From Bacillus sp. sid0103 (GTDB lineage: Bacteria; Bacillota; Bacilli; Bacillales_B; DSM-18226): a stretch of DNA of 64,000 bases. The DNA is taken from positions 62,001 through 126,000 of the forward strand of contig NZ_JAHUWN010000017.1 in NCBI RefSeq assembly GCF_019219025.1, in the 5' to 3' direction. Under the pieces are notes generated by a model. That model did no database searches. It was given only the letters and a program-made list of their open reading frames with translations, and had not been told where the DNA came from. The position numbers and the translations under genes are program-made. Positions 8,453 to 17,265 of this stretch are shown piece by piece (position 1 is the first letter of the stretch; each line of letters begins with the position of its first letter).

Positions 8453-10574
8453 CCGAAATTTCTTTGCCTATCTAGATGAGATGAAGATCATTACGATTCT
8501 TCTTCCTCTTTCTTATCATCACGGATTATCATCCTCCTTTTCGATTACGAATGATTTTCAAGAACATCCTTTGAAAATCATTGAGAAGAGACAAATCGAT
8601 AATAAAATGAAATATATTTGTGAATTATCAAAGGATTATTCTTTTGAAAAACAATATATGATTATTGATGAACATGGCGGGAAAACAGACCTCCAAATTG
8701 GTGCCGTGATTCGAACGGACGCCTTTGATGAGAAATTCTATTATGTCGGTAATGACCTTGGAGTTACTTTTCAAGCAGATTTGACCTGGTTTAAGCTTTG
8801 GGCACCCACGGCCACTCAAGTTAAATTGAAGTTACGTCCATCTAATAGCAGTTTTTCAGAAATTGTAAAAATGAAGCGAGAAGATTGCGGCGTATGGTCC
8901 GTTGCTTTAAATCGGGATTTGGAGCTCTATCATTATAGTTTTCTTATCCTAGTGAATCAAGAATGGCGTGAGGCAGTGGATCCGTATGCAAAAGCCGTGA
9001 CCGTCAATGGTGAACTTGGAGTCATTGTGAGACTTGAAAAAACACAAAGGCCACGCCCCAACTTACCTGCTATTGAAAATGCAGTTGATGCAATCATATA
9101 TGAAACACATATTAGGGATTTTACGATTCATCCAAACAGTGGTGTAATGAATAAGGGACTGTATCTGGGTGCAGGCGAGCATCATACAAAAGGGTTGGAT
9201 GGAGAACCTACAGGATTAGCTTATATAAAAGACCTGGGTGTTACACATATCGAATTCTTACCCTTCCATGATTTTGCAGGTATAGATGAATTACAAAGGA
9301 ATCATGAATATAATTGGGGATATAATCCTCTCCATTTTAATGCTCCTGAAGGCAGCTATTCAACGAATCCTGCAGATCCATATTCAAGAATCCAAGAGCT
9401 TAAGCAGCTAATTGATCAAGTTCATAGTCTTGGCCTCCGAGTAATTATGGACGTGGTATATAATCATGTCTATGTTCGTGAGACTTCGTCATTTGAGAAG
9501 GTGGTTCCGGGGTATTATTTTCGTCATAACGAGATTGGACTCCCTTCGAATGGGACTGGTGTAGGAAATGATATTGCCTCGGAACGCAAGATGGTCAGAA
9601 AATTTATCGTCGATTCGATTCAATATTGGCTGGAGGAATATCATATTGATGGATTTCGCTTTGATTTAATGGGAATCTTGGATGTAGAAACCATGGAAGA
9701 AGTAAGGAAAGTTTGTAACAGACAATCAAAGCAAACGATTATTATCGGTGAAGGCTGGAGTCTTAACACACCGCTCCCTGTAGAGCAGAAAGCAACAATC
9801 GCAAATCAGGCAAAAATGCCGCAAATAGCTCAATTCAATGATAAATTTCGCGATTCTATAAAAGGTAATACCTTTAACTTGTTTGATAAAGGTTTTGCCT
9901 TAGGAAATGAACATTACAAGGAGGCAGCAAATGAAGTTATAACGGGTAGTATCGGCTTTACGAAACAGGGGTCGGGTGCTTTTAATGAACCCTTTCAGTC
10001 GGTGAATTATGTAGAATGTCATGATAATCATACGATGTGGGATAAACTTCTGGCATGTCTCCCCGATAATGATGATTCTTTACGAATGAAATATCATCGT
10101 CTTGCCACAGGGATTGTTTTGCTTTCCCAAGGAATCCCCTTTCTTCACAGTGGGCAAGAGTTTTTTCGGACAAAAAAAGGTGATGGAAATAGTTACCGTT
10201 CTTCTGATAAAATAAATCAACTTGACTGGGAAAGAAAGATTATATATAAAGATGACGTGAAATATATTAAAGGACTAATACAAGTTCGTAAGGAATTTTC
10301 TTGTTTCCGAATGAGAACTTCTGCTGAGATATGTGCACATACACGCCAATTACCATTAGCGTCACCACTATTGGGGTATTGGTTTATAAGGGATGATAAT
10401 GAAATAATTTTTCTCATCAATCCCACCTTAAAAAAGCAAGCGATAACGGTACCAGAAGGGGATTGGGCTGTCTTAGTAGATCATGATCATGCGGGAATAA
10501 CAGGCAAGTGGGTCTTACAGGGGAATGAAATATGTATCCAACCTGTTTCCATTAATGTTTTGCTGAAAAAATAG
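8439..10574 (+). CDS. amyX: Type I pullulanase (711 aa)
   Basis: GH13 debranching enzyme that cuts alpha-1,6 bonds of pullulan and limit dextrins. An N-terminal carbohydrate-binding/beta region (1-200) is followed by the barrel. Family signature YNWGYNP is at 291-297, then DVVYNH (338-343), GFRFD with nucleophile Asp409, IIGEGW with acid/base Glu438, and VECHDNH near 525. No signal peptide is seen, so it is intracellular and acts on imported dextrins or glycogen. ATG 8439 lies inside the end of ytlR with GAGAGGGAT ahead. A terminator follows at 10627. Confidence 0.95.
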   Translation: MIATDRNFFAYLDEMKIITILLPLSYHHGLSSSFSITNDFQEHPLKIIEKRQIDNKMKYICELSKDYSFEKQYMIIDEHGGKTDLQIGAVIRTDAFDEKFYYVGNDLGVTFQADLTWFKLWAPTATQVKLKLRPSNSSFSEIVKMKREDCGVWSVALNRDLELYHYSFLILVNQEWREAVDPYAKAVTVNGELGVIVRLEKTQRPRPNLPAIENAVDAIIYETHIRDFTIHPNSGVMNKGLYLGAGEHHTKGLDGEPTGLAYIKDLGVTHIEFLPFHDFAGIDELQRNHEYNWGYNPLHFNAPEGSYSTNPADPYSRIQELKQLIDQVHSLGLRVIMDVVYNHVYVRETSSFEKVVPGYYFRHNEIGLPSNGTGVGNDIASERKMVRKFIVDSIQYWLEEYHIDGFRFDLMGILDVETMEEVRKVCNRQSKQTIIIGEGWSLNTPLPVEQKATIANQAKMPQIAQFNDKFRDSIKGNTFNLFDKGFALGNEHYKEAANEVITGSIGFTKQGSGAFNEPFQSVNYVECHDNHTMWDKLLACLPDNDDSLRMKYHRLATGIVLLSQGIPFLHSGQEFFRTKKGDGNSYRSSDKINQLDWERKIIYKDDVKYIKGLIQVRKEFSCFRMRTSAEICAHTRQLPLASPLLGYWFIRDDNEIIFLINPTLKKQAITVPEGDWAVLVDHDHAGITGKWVLQGNEICIQPVSINVLLKK

Positions 10575-10626
10575 TTTCTGCAGATGTACTTGACGAAAAA
10601 AGGTAATCCGAGATAGAATTTAATAA

Positions 10627-10668
10627 GATGGCTATTGTGTGCAATGGTTTCAATAGCTTTTTTTTTAT
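10627..10668 (+). terminator. Rho-independent terminator after amyX
   Basis: GCTATTG and CAATAGC pair across a 13-base loop and nine T follow. Confidence 0.75.
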
Positions 10669-10791
10669 TTCTAAAAAATAAAAGCTGTTTATGAAACTGT
10701 GGTAATATAAGACCTTCCGGCAGCGCAGGTTATACCTCTTATATAAGGGGAATAAGCCCATTAGAACGGCATAAATTGAAGGTGAGCAATT

Positions 10792-11565
10792 TTGGATCAT
10801 ATACTAGGACAAGAGTGGGAAATTACCCCTGCTGGAGGCAAAACAGGTGAAGCCTTTTATGCAAAATATAAAGACCAAAGGCTTTTTTTGAAGCGGAATT
10901 CGTCTCCGTTCCTTGCTGTCCTATCAGCAGAAGGCATTGTCCCAAAACTTGTTTGGACAAAAAGGTTGGAAAGTGGAGACGTGATCACTGCACAGCAGTG
11001 GCTTCCTGGTAGAGAACTAAAGCCGTCGGAAATGAATCAAGAACTCGTGGCAAGACTGTTAAAGAAGATTCATTGCTCAGAGCCTATGCTGGGTATGTTA
11101 AGCCGGATCGAAAACTCTCCATTACATCCTGAACCCATATTGGAATCGGTGGTAAACGAGTTAGATGAGCAGGTACTTTCATTGCCTGAAACGCAAAAAG
11201 CCTTGAGCTTTTTAAAAAAGGAAGCATTAAACGTCTATTGTGATGAAAAAGTCGTTTGTCATGGTGATGTAAACCATAACAACTGGCTGCTTGCAGAAGA
11301 CAACCAGTTGTACTTGATTGACTGGGACGGAGCAATGATTGCGGACCCCGCTATAGACCTAGGATTGCTCCTTTATTGGTACATTCCAAAAGAGAATTGG
11401 CAGGATTGGTTAAGCATGTACGGCGAAGAGCTGACCGATGACCTAAAGTTGCGAATGAAATGGTATGTAACCATTCAGACGCTTTCTTCAATTCAATGGT
11501 ATAAAAATAAAAATCGCTTGGAAGAAATGAACAAATGGATAAAATTTCTAGATGAAATTCTCTAA
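10792..11565 (+). CDS. ytmP: Aminoglycoside/choline kinase-like phosphotransferase, YtmP (257 aa)
   Basis: Protein-kinase-like fold of the APH/choline-kinase group. The catalytic loop is CHGDVNHNNW (near residue 160) and the metal-binding motif LIDWDGAMIADPAIDLG (near 180) supplies the DFG-like Asp. It is shorter than true aminoglycoside kinases, in line with YtmP, whose substrate is unknown. The start is TTG 10792 with GAAGGTGAG eight bases upstream; no suitable ATG exists. The 110 bases before it contain several short inverted segments but no riboswitch I recognise. Confidence 0.8.
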   Translation: MDHILGQEWEITPAGGKTGEAFYAKYKDQRLFLKRNSSPFLAVLSAEGIVPKLVWTKRLESGDVITAQQWLPGRELKPSEMNQELVARLLKKIHCSEPMLGMLSRIENSPLHPEPILESVVNELDEQVLSLPETQKALSFLKKEALNVYCDEKVVCHGDVNHNNWLLAEDNQLYLIDWDGAMIADPAIDLGLLLYWYIPKENWQDWLSMYGEELTDDLKLRMKWYVTIQTLSSIQWYKNKNRLEEMNKWIKFLDEIL

Positions 11566-11566
11566 A

Positions 11567-11845
11567 TCAGGAAAATTGATCAATATCACTTACCCAACTT
11601 GATAAGTTTGCTTGGTTAGATAAAATATGTTGATCTAAATCATCTGTACCAACTCCATGTTGGCTGTATTGATATACTTCCTGCAAGATATTTTTAACAT
11701 TTTGATCAACCTGTGTATTTACCATCAGGGATTTCACTAAGCGCTCTAATTGTTCGCATTCGGCAACGGACCCGCAGCAATCTGTTTGATGATTGTTTAA
11801 TATATCTTTTAATAAAGTAACTTGGTCATCATGACTTAATGGCAT
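11567..11845 (-). CDS. ytzH: YtzH-like protein (92 aa)
   Basis: Small, soluble, helical protein of the YtzH type found between ytmP and trmB in bacilli; function unknown. It begins MPLSHDDQVTLLKDIL and carries two Cys (DCCGS) near residue 25. ATG 11845 was chosen because GAGAGGG sits nine bases upstream; an earlier ATG at 11863 would overlap that ribosome site. It converges on ytmP with no space between the stop codons. Confidence 0.75.
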   Translation of the reverse strand: MPLSHDDQVTLLKDILNNHQTDCCGSVAECEQLERLVKSLMVNTQVDQNVKNILQEVYQYSQHGVGTDDLDQHILSNQANLSSWVSDIDQFS

Positions 11846-11878
11846 GAATGTACACCCTCTCAAGTGTTATTTAAAAAC

Positions 11879-11914
11879 AAGAATTCACACTGTTAGGTTG
11901 TGAATTCTTTTTTT
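11879..11914 (+). terminator. Terminator-like hairpin between ytzH and trmB
   Basis: AAGAATTCACA and TTGTGAATTCTT pair with an eight-base loop and seven T follow. It lies between two divergent genes, so on the plus strand it would stop read-through from ytmP across ytzH. Confidence 0.65.
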
Positions 11915-12008
11915 GTTTATGCATTATCTTATTTCCATAAAGTTAAACTTGTAAGGAAAAATGGTGCATGATATGTAATGAACAATATTATTATTAGGAG
12001 TGTCAAAA

Positions 12009-12650
12009 ATGAGAGTTAGACATAAACCTTGGGCAAAGGAAAAAATAGAGCAACATCCGCAATATATCGTCCCTAATCCTGAACAATATAAAGGAAAATG
12101 GCATGAAGTATTTGAAAAGGATCAACCAATTCATATTGAGGTGGGCACAGGAAAAGGACAATTTATAACCGAAATGGCAAAAGCAAATCCAACGATAAAT
12201 TATATTGGCATTGAACTATACGATAGTGTCATTATTACTGCTTTGGAACGGTTAATCGATGCAAATTTACCAAACCTCAAACTTCTTAATGTAAACGCAG
12301 TGGATTTACCTAAATACTTTGCCAAAAATGATGTCAATCAGGTCTATTTGAACTTTTCCGATCCATGGCCAAAATTTCGTCATAGAAAAAGAAGATTAAC
12401 TTATAAGGATTTCTTAAAGACTTATGAGGATATTATGGTTGATGGTGGAGAAATCCATTTTAAAACGGACAATCAAGGCTTATTTGAACATTCTTTAATA
12501 AGCTTTTCGGAGTATGGATTATTATTAAAGTATATCAGTCTAGATCTCCATAAAAGTGATTATGAAGGTAACATCATGACGGAGTATGAAGAGAAATTTT
12601 CTGAAAAGGGAAGTCGCATTTATCGTTGTGAAGTAAAATATCAAAACTAA
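12009..12650 (+). CDS. trmB: tRNA (guanine-N7-)-methyltransferase (213 aa)
   Basis: SAM-dependent enzyme making m7G46 in tRNA variable loops. The SAM-binding motif EVGTGKGQF is near residue 40, LNFSDPWPK (about 114-122) carries the characteristic SDPWPK, and the RHRKRRL basic patch follows. AGGAG at 11996-12000 sets the start at ATG 12009, not the upstream GTG. Followed directly by a terminator. Confidence 0.95.
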   Translation: MRVRHKPWAKEKIEQHPQYIVPNPEQYKGKWHEVFEKDQPIHIEVGTGKGQFITEMAKANPTINYIGIELYDSVIITALERLIDANLPNLKLLNVNAVDLPKYFAKNDVNQVYLNFSDPWPKFRHRKRRLTYKDFLKTYEDIMVDGGEIHFKTDNQGLFEHSLISFSEYGLLLKYISLDLHKSDYEGNIMTEYEEKFSEKGSRIYRCEVKYQN

Positions 12651-12653
12651 CTT

Positions 12654-12690
12654 AGTGGACAGTTCATTTAATGAGCTGTTCTTTTTTATT
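12654..12690 (+). terminator. Rho-independent terminator after trmB
   Basis: GGACAGTTCATT pairs (two G-U) with AATGAGCTGTTC and a T-run follows. Confidence 0.75.
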
Positions 12691-12747
12691 TTTCCTCCTA
12701 ATCAGACAATGTTAAAATATAGAAAACACACAAAGGGGGAAGAATCG

Positions 12748-13590
12748 TTGGAAACAGTTAAAATTGGCGATGTCAAACTGACGTGGTTATCTGGAGGAGT
12801 AACAAATTTAGATGGCGGTGCCATGTTTGGGGTTGTTCCGAAAGGATTATGGTCGAAAAAATACCCTCACAATGATAAAAATCAAATCGAACTACCAACA
12901 GATCCGATCTTAATTCAAATGGATGGGAAAAATTTCTTAGTAGAAACTGGTATTGGTAAAGGAAAATTATCAGAAAAGCAATTAAGAAATTATGGTGTAA
13001 CAAGAGAATCAGAGTTGGATGAATCATTAAGGAAGCTTGGTTTAAAAGCAAAAGACATCGACTATATCTTGATGACTCATTTGCATTTTGACCATGCCGG
13101 CGGCCTGACAAACCTGGAGAACGGACAATACATTTCTGCCTTTCCTAATGCTCGAATTATTACTTCACAAGTCGAATGGGACGAAATGCGTAATCCGAAT
13201 ATTCGGTCGAAAAATACATATTGGAAAGAAAACTGGGAAGCGATTGAGACCCAGGTAGTGCCTTTTGAAGAAAAATGGAACTTTGGGGCGTTAACGATGA
13301 TCCATACTGGAGGTCATAGTGACGGACATTCGATCTTGATTGTCGAGGACGCTGGCGAAATGTTAATTCATATGGCTGACCTGATGGCAACTCACGCACA
13401 TCAACCCGTTTTGTGGGTGATGGCCTATGATGATTATCCAATGACCTCGATTACCGCTAAAGAAAAATGGCTGCCATATGGATTAAATAATAACGCGTGG
13501 TTCAGTTTTTATCATGATGCTTTTTACCGGGCAGTGAAATGGGATGCTGACGGAAAGCAAATAGTTGAAAGTATTAAAAGGGAAAAATAA
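12748..13590 (+). CDS. ytnP: MBL-fold hydrolase, YtnP-type lactonase (280 aa)
   Basis: Metallo-beta-lactamase fold with HLHFDH at 111-116 as the di-zinc site, plus later [10 protein letters not shown] and HMADLM metal ligands. B. subtilis YtnP is reported as a quorum-quenching lactonase; the N-terminus ([16 protein letters not shown]) and overall pattern match it well. The start is TTG 12748 behind GGGGGA at 12735-12740; a longer frame from 12655 would read through the trmB terminator. No signal peptide. Confidence 0.85.
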   Translation: METVKIGDVKLTWLSGGVTNLDGGAMFGVVPKGLWSKKYPHNDKNQIELPTDPILIQMDGKNFLVETGIGKGKLSEKQLRNYGVTRESELDESLRKLGLKAKDIDYILMTHLHFDHAGGLTNLENGQYISAFPNARIITSQVEWDEMRNPNIRSKNTYWKENWEAIETQVVPFEEKWNFGALTMIHTGGHSDGHSILIVEDAGEMLIHMADLMATHAHQPVLWVMAYDDYPMTSITAKEKWLPYGLNNNAWFSFYHDAFYRAVKWDADGKQIVESIKREK

Positions 13591-13595
13591 GCTTT

Positions 13596-13631
13596 AAAAT
13601 AGCCGTAACCTTTTAGGTTCGGCTATTTTCA
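13596..13631. terminator. Bidirectional terminator between ytnP and ytzB
   Basis: AAAATAGCCG..ACCT pairs with AGGT..CGGCTATTTT. It separates two convergent genes and has A/T runs on both sides. Confidence 0.8.
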
Positions 13632-13961
13632 TTATGAAACAAGATCGCTGGACAATGTCCGCACGTCCAAAAGAGTGCCTGTATGGGCATCGGCGATGAA
13701 TTCAAATTGCTCTGTTGTACCATTATTATTTTTAGAAATACCGCCTTTATAGACACTGTAATTAATTTGCTGCTTTTCATACGGTTCTGCTTCCATATGT
13801 ATCCATGAACCGTTGATGGGTCCATTCTTAGTAAATTGTTTTTTTACCTGTTCTAATACCTTTTCAGGTGAAACATTGGTTTTACTATTAATAATTTCTT
13901 TTGCAGCATATCCTCCAATCAAACCGACCGCTGCACCGAGAAGAAACGATTTCCAATTCAT
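13632..13961 (-). CDS. ytzB: Membrane-anchored PepSY-domain protein, YtzB-like (109 aa)
   Basis: One N-terminal hydrophobic segment (residues 5-21, LLGAAVGLIGGYAA) is followed by a PepSY-like unit (VSPEKVLEQVKKQF ... EQFEFIADAHTGTLLDV). PepSY domains are usually extracytoplasmic and are thought to modulate peptidases. GGAGGTCC precedes ATG 13961. Convergent with ytnP and divergent from ytoP. The symbol is given from locus position and fold and is tentative. Confidence 0.65.
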   Translation of the reverse strand: MNWKSFLLGAAVGLIGGYAAKEIINSKTNVSPEKVLEQVKKQFTKNGPINGSWIHMEAEPYEKQQINYSVYKGGISKNNNGTTEQFEFIADAHTGTLLDVRTLSSDLVS

Positions 13962-14141
13962 AACAGGACCTCCAAAAGATAAATTTGGAAAAGATAGGAT
14001 TCTCTTCTCAGTATATCGTATTTACCGATAGGAACATACTATTACAAATATTAAAATTCAATTGATGGAAAGAGAAACCAAAGTTCTGTAAAATTGAAAT
14101 ATGTACATAAACAAACAGAGAAACCTAAAGGAGCCTCAAAA

Positions 14142-15215
14142 ATGAACGATCAAACCTTAAAGCTTTTTCAAACATTAACAGAACTTCCCGGTGCTTCTGG
14201 TAATGAACATTTGGTAAGAAAATTTATGCGGGAGCAATTATCTCAATACTCAGATGAAATTATTCAAGATAATCTGGGCAGCATTTTCGGGGTAAAAAGA
14301 GGAGCAGACAACGGGCCGACGGTCATGGTAGCAGGTCATATGGATGAAGTAGGCTTCATGGTGACTGCCATAACCGATAATGGGATGCTTCGTTTCCAGC
14401 CGCTTGGGGGATGGTGGAGTCAAGTTATTCTTGCCCAGCGTGTTCAAGTGATGACAAATAATGGTCCTGTTATTGGTGTCGTTGGGTCGATACCACCACA
14501 TCTATTAGACGATGCAAAGCGTAATAAACCTATGGAAATTAAAAATATGCTGATTGATATCGGTGCAGATGACCGTGAGGATGCAAAACGCTTAGGGATA
14601 AAGCCAGGTCAGGCCATCCTGCCAATTTGTCCATTTACACCAATGGCCAACCCGAAAAAAATATTAGCAAAAGCATGGGATAACCGCTATGGTTGTGGTT
14701 TAGCTATTGAGTTACTTCAGGAATTAAAAGATGAAACATTGCCAAATACTTTGTACTCAGGGGCCACAGTTCAAGAAGAAGTGGGGTTACGTGGTGCACA
14801 AACTGCTGCTAATATGATTAACCCTGACATCTTTTTTGCTCTAGATGCAAGCCCAGCTAACGATATGTCGGGCGATAAAAATGAGTTTGGCCAATTAGGG
14901 AAAGGGGCATTACTCCGCATCCTAGACCGCACAATGGTTACTCATCGCGGAATGAGAGAGTTTGTACTGGATACGGCAGAAACACATAACATTCCATATC
15001 AATATTTTGTTTCACAGGGTGGAACGGATGCAGGTAGAATTCATCAATCTAATGAAGGCATTCCAAGTGCCGTTATCGGTATTTGTTCACGCTATATTCA
15101 TACCCATGCCTCTATCGTTCACGTTGATGATTATGCTGCTGCTAAAGAACTAATTGTTAAACTAGTTAGGGCTTGTGACAAAACAACGGTAGATACGATT
15201 AAAGCTAACAGTTGA
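14142..15215 (+). CDS. ytoP: M42-family metalloaminopeptidase, YtoP (357 aa)
   Basis: Cytosolic di-metal aminopeptidase of the M42 (glutamyl aminopeptidase/TET) family. Metal ligands and catalytic residues can be seen: [11 protein letters not shown] (His66, Asp68), WDNRYGCG (Asp near 184), EEVGLRGAQ (Glu-Glu near 217), FALDAS and the terminal [16 protein letters not shown]is. AAAGGAG at 14127-14133 fixes ATG 14142. A weak inverted repeat (GGGGGCAT..ATGCTCCC) follows at about 15222. Confidence 0.9.
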   Translation: MNDQTLKLFQTLTELPGASGNEHLVRKFMREQLSQYSDEIIQDNLGSIFGVKRGADNGPTVMVAGHMDEVGFMVTAITDNGMLRFQPLGGWWSQVILAQRVQVMTNNGPVIGVVGSIPPHLLDDAKRNKPMEIKNMLIDIGADDREDAKRLGIKPGQAILPICPFTPMANPKKILAKAWDNRYGCGLAIELLQELKDETLPNTLYSGATVQEEVGLRGAQTAANMINPDIFFALDASPANDMSGDKNEFGQLGKGALLRILDRTMVTHRGMREFVLDTAETHNIPYQYFVSQGGTDAGRIHQSNEGIPSAVIGICSRYIHTHASIVHVDDYAAAKELIVKLVRACDKTTVDTIKANS

Positions 15216-15273
15216 TATTTTCAGGGGGCATTTTTATGCTCCCTTTACCATTTCAAAAGGAGTACATTGCATC

Positions 15274-15783
15274 ATGAAAATTATCATTGGATCGAAAAAC
15301 CCAGCTAAAATTTCTGCAGTGAAAAATTGCTTTTCTGATCAGCATGAGTTTGTCGACTTAGATATCCCATCTGGTGTTAATGAACAGCCGTTTTCAGATG
15401 ATGAAACCATTAAAGGTGCAATTAATCGGGCAGTGGGTGCATTAAAACAGGAAAATGGCGATATTGGGATTGGTCTTGAGGGCGGTGTTCAGGAAACGAG
15501 CTTTGGATTGCTTATCTGTAACTGGGGAGCACTTGCAACAAACGAGAGAGAACCGTTTATTGCAGGAGGAGCTAGAATCCTTCTCCCTGAGGAGGTTGCA
15601 GCCAGACTGAGAGCTGGAGAAGAGTTGGGGCCAGTAATGGATGATTACGCCAAAATGAAGAATGTAAGCAAGCATGAAGGGGCCGTTGGGATTTTTACCA
15701 ATGGGTCCATCAATCGGGTTGATATGTTTACCCATCTTATGAAGCTCTTAGTGGGGCAATATACCTATTATTCCAGCCGCTAA
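15274..15783 (+). CDS. DUF84-family inosine/xanthosine triphosphatase (169 aa)
   Basis: Small house-cleaning phosphatase family (YjjX-like) that removes ITP/XTP. The N-terminal IGSKNPAKISAVKNCF motif, the SGVNEQPFSDDET loop and IGIGLEGGV are typical. The start ATG 15274 has AAGGAG twelve bases ahead, a little far. It sits between ytoP and ytpP, as in related bacilli. Confidence 0.8.
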   Translation: MKIIIGSKNPAKISAVKNCFSDQHEFVDLDIPSGVNEQPFSDDETIKGAINRAVGALKQENGDIGIGLEGGVQETSFGLLICNWGALATNEREPFIAGGARILLPEEVAARLRAGEELGPVMDDYAKMKNVSKHEGAVGIFTNGSINRVDMFTHLMKLLVGQYTYYSSR

Positions 15784-15908
15784 AAAAATAGTGTAAGGGT
15801 ATCCTAACTAAAAACGTTTGTGCAAAAGATTGGACTGTACCTATGTGGGACTGTTATGATTTGAAAAGAAGTATTAAAAACGCAAAGATTCAAACGGAGG
15901 CGTTGAAC

Positions 15909-16223
15909 TTGAAGAATTTAGAGTCAGTAGAACAATTTGAACAACTGCGCAATCATGGAAAAACCATCTTTATGTTTTCAGCAGGCTGGTGTCCAGATTG
16001 TCGCGTTATTGAGCCGGTTTTACCTGAAATCGAATCCAAATTTAATGAGTATACCTTTATTCATGTAGACCGAGATCAGTTTATTGAGATATGTCAGCAA
16101 TTGGATGTTTTTGGAATCCCAAGCTTTGTTGCATTTGAAAATGGAAACGAATTAGGGCGATTCGTAAGTAAAGACCGAAAAACACAAGAAGAAATAGAAA
16201 ATTTTATTTCAGGTTTAAAATAA
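15909..16223 (+). CDS. ytpP: Thioredoxin-like protein YtpP (104 aa)
   Basis: Thioredoxin fold with a CPDC active site at residues 28-31 (SAGWCPDCRVIEP) and the cis-Pro loop GIPSF near 80. The WCPDC variant is the YtpP type; a general thiol-disulfide role is expected but partners are unknown. GGAGG at 15896-15900 gives good spacing to TTG 15909, so this start was chosen over TTG 15903. No membrane anchor. Confidence 0.85.
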   Translation: MKNLESVEQFEQLRNHGKTIFMFSAGWCPDCRVIEPVLPEIESKFNEYTFIHVDRDQFIEICQQLDVFGIPSFVAFENGNELGRFVSKDRKTQEEIENFISGLK

Positions 16224-16228
16224 AAGGA

Positions 16229-16265
16229 AGTAACTCTCCATCACTTTGAGATGGGGGGTTTTTCA
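16229..16265 (+). terminator. Terminator between ytpP and ytpQ
   Basis: CTCTCCATC pairs with GATGGGGGG (with G-U pairs), then five T. Confidence 0.6.
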
Positions 16266-16307
16266 TGTAAAATAGACTGGGCAGCTCCTAAGATGGAGGG
16301 ATTCAAA

Positions 16308-17102
16308 ATGAATATGAATAGTAGAAAAATGAAAGCAGAATTAGAAAGACGATTGGCTGGTGAAGATCGGGTAATCTCATATGATCGCGAAAAAGATCAA
16401 CTGCGATTTGAAAGCAAACTCTCAGGCAAGGGGATAACTGTTGCTCTACCAGGAATTATTGCCAAATGGCATGTCGAAAAAGAAAAAGCTATCGATGAAG
16501 TCGTTTATTATATCGAAGAGGGGCTGCGTGCGATGGAGGACGCAGTTCAGTTAACCGATCATGAGAAAAAAATCTTCCCCGTTATTCGCTCCTCTTCTTT
16601 CCCAACGGAAGCAGAAGAGAGCGTGCCATTTTTAATAGACGAGCACACTGCGGAAACAAAAATTTATTATGCGTATGATCAAGGGAATACCTATCGGTTA
16701 ATCGACTCACGTATCATGGCAAAAGAAGGCTGGGAAGCATCGCGGATTAGAGAAATTGCTTTATTTAATGTAAGATCACTTTCCACCCCGCTAAAAGAGG
16801 ATCAGGTCGCCGGCAATAGCTTTTACTTTCTGAACACCAATGATGGATACGATGCAAGCAGGATCTTAAACAAAGTTTTCTTAAATGAAGTTGAGAAGCA
16901 GATTACGGGAACGATGGTGCTTGCAGTTCCACATCAGGATGTGTTAATTATTGCTGATATTCGAAACGATCGAGGTTATGATGTGATAGCACAAATGGCT
17001 ATGAGCTTTTTTGCAAACGGTCATGTCCCCATAACAGCTTTATCTTTTTTATATGAAAATGGTGAATTAGAGCCTATTTTTATTTTAGGAAAAAATAAAT
17101 AA
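16308..17102 (+). CDS. ytpQ: DUF1444 protein YtpQ (264 aa)
   Basis: Cytosolic protein of unknown function conserved in bacilli. It matches the YtpQ pattern: FDREKD/YDREKD near 24, [49 protein letters not shown], and [20 protein letters not shown] precedes ATG 16308. In B. subtilis the tRNA-binding-domain gene ytpR follows; here sftA comes next, so ytpR appears absent. Confidence 0.85.
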   Translation: MNMNSRKMKAELERRLAGEDRVISYDREKDQLRFESKLSGKGITVALPGIIAKWHVEKEKAIDEVVYYIEEGLRAMEDAVQLTDHEKKIFPVIRSSSFPTEAEESVPFLIDEHTAETKIYYAYDQGNTYRLIDSRIMAKEGWEASRIREIALFNVRSLSTPLKEDQVAGNSFYFLNTNDGYDASRILNKVFLNEVEKQITGTMVLAVPHQDVLIIADIRNDRGYDVIAQMAMSFFANGHVPITALSFLYENGELEPIFILGKNK

Positions 17103-17107
17103 TCAAT

Positions 17108-17146
17108 ATAGAAAAAGGATCACGATTGTACAGTGATCTTTTTTCA
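17108..17146 (+). terminator. Rho-independent terminator after ytpQ
   Basis: GGATCAC and GTGATC(T) pair around a nine-base loop and six T follow. Confidence 0.75.
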
Positions 17147-17265
17147 TTAATCCCTTTTCTGATTGCATGTATTTTGACTCATTTAAAAGAATAGTGTCGA
17201 AAAAATATGAAAAACTGATAAAATAGAGTGATAGACGAAAGTAGTTAGTAGAAAGAGTGATAGTT

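Noticed and set aside
10680..10790. Riboswitch before ytmP
   Set aside because: Some short inverted segments, but no known aptamer core could be matched.
13813..14031. Plus-strand frame opposite ytzB
   Set aside because: Shadow of the PepSY gene; no start signal.
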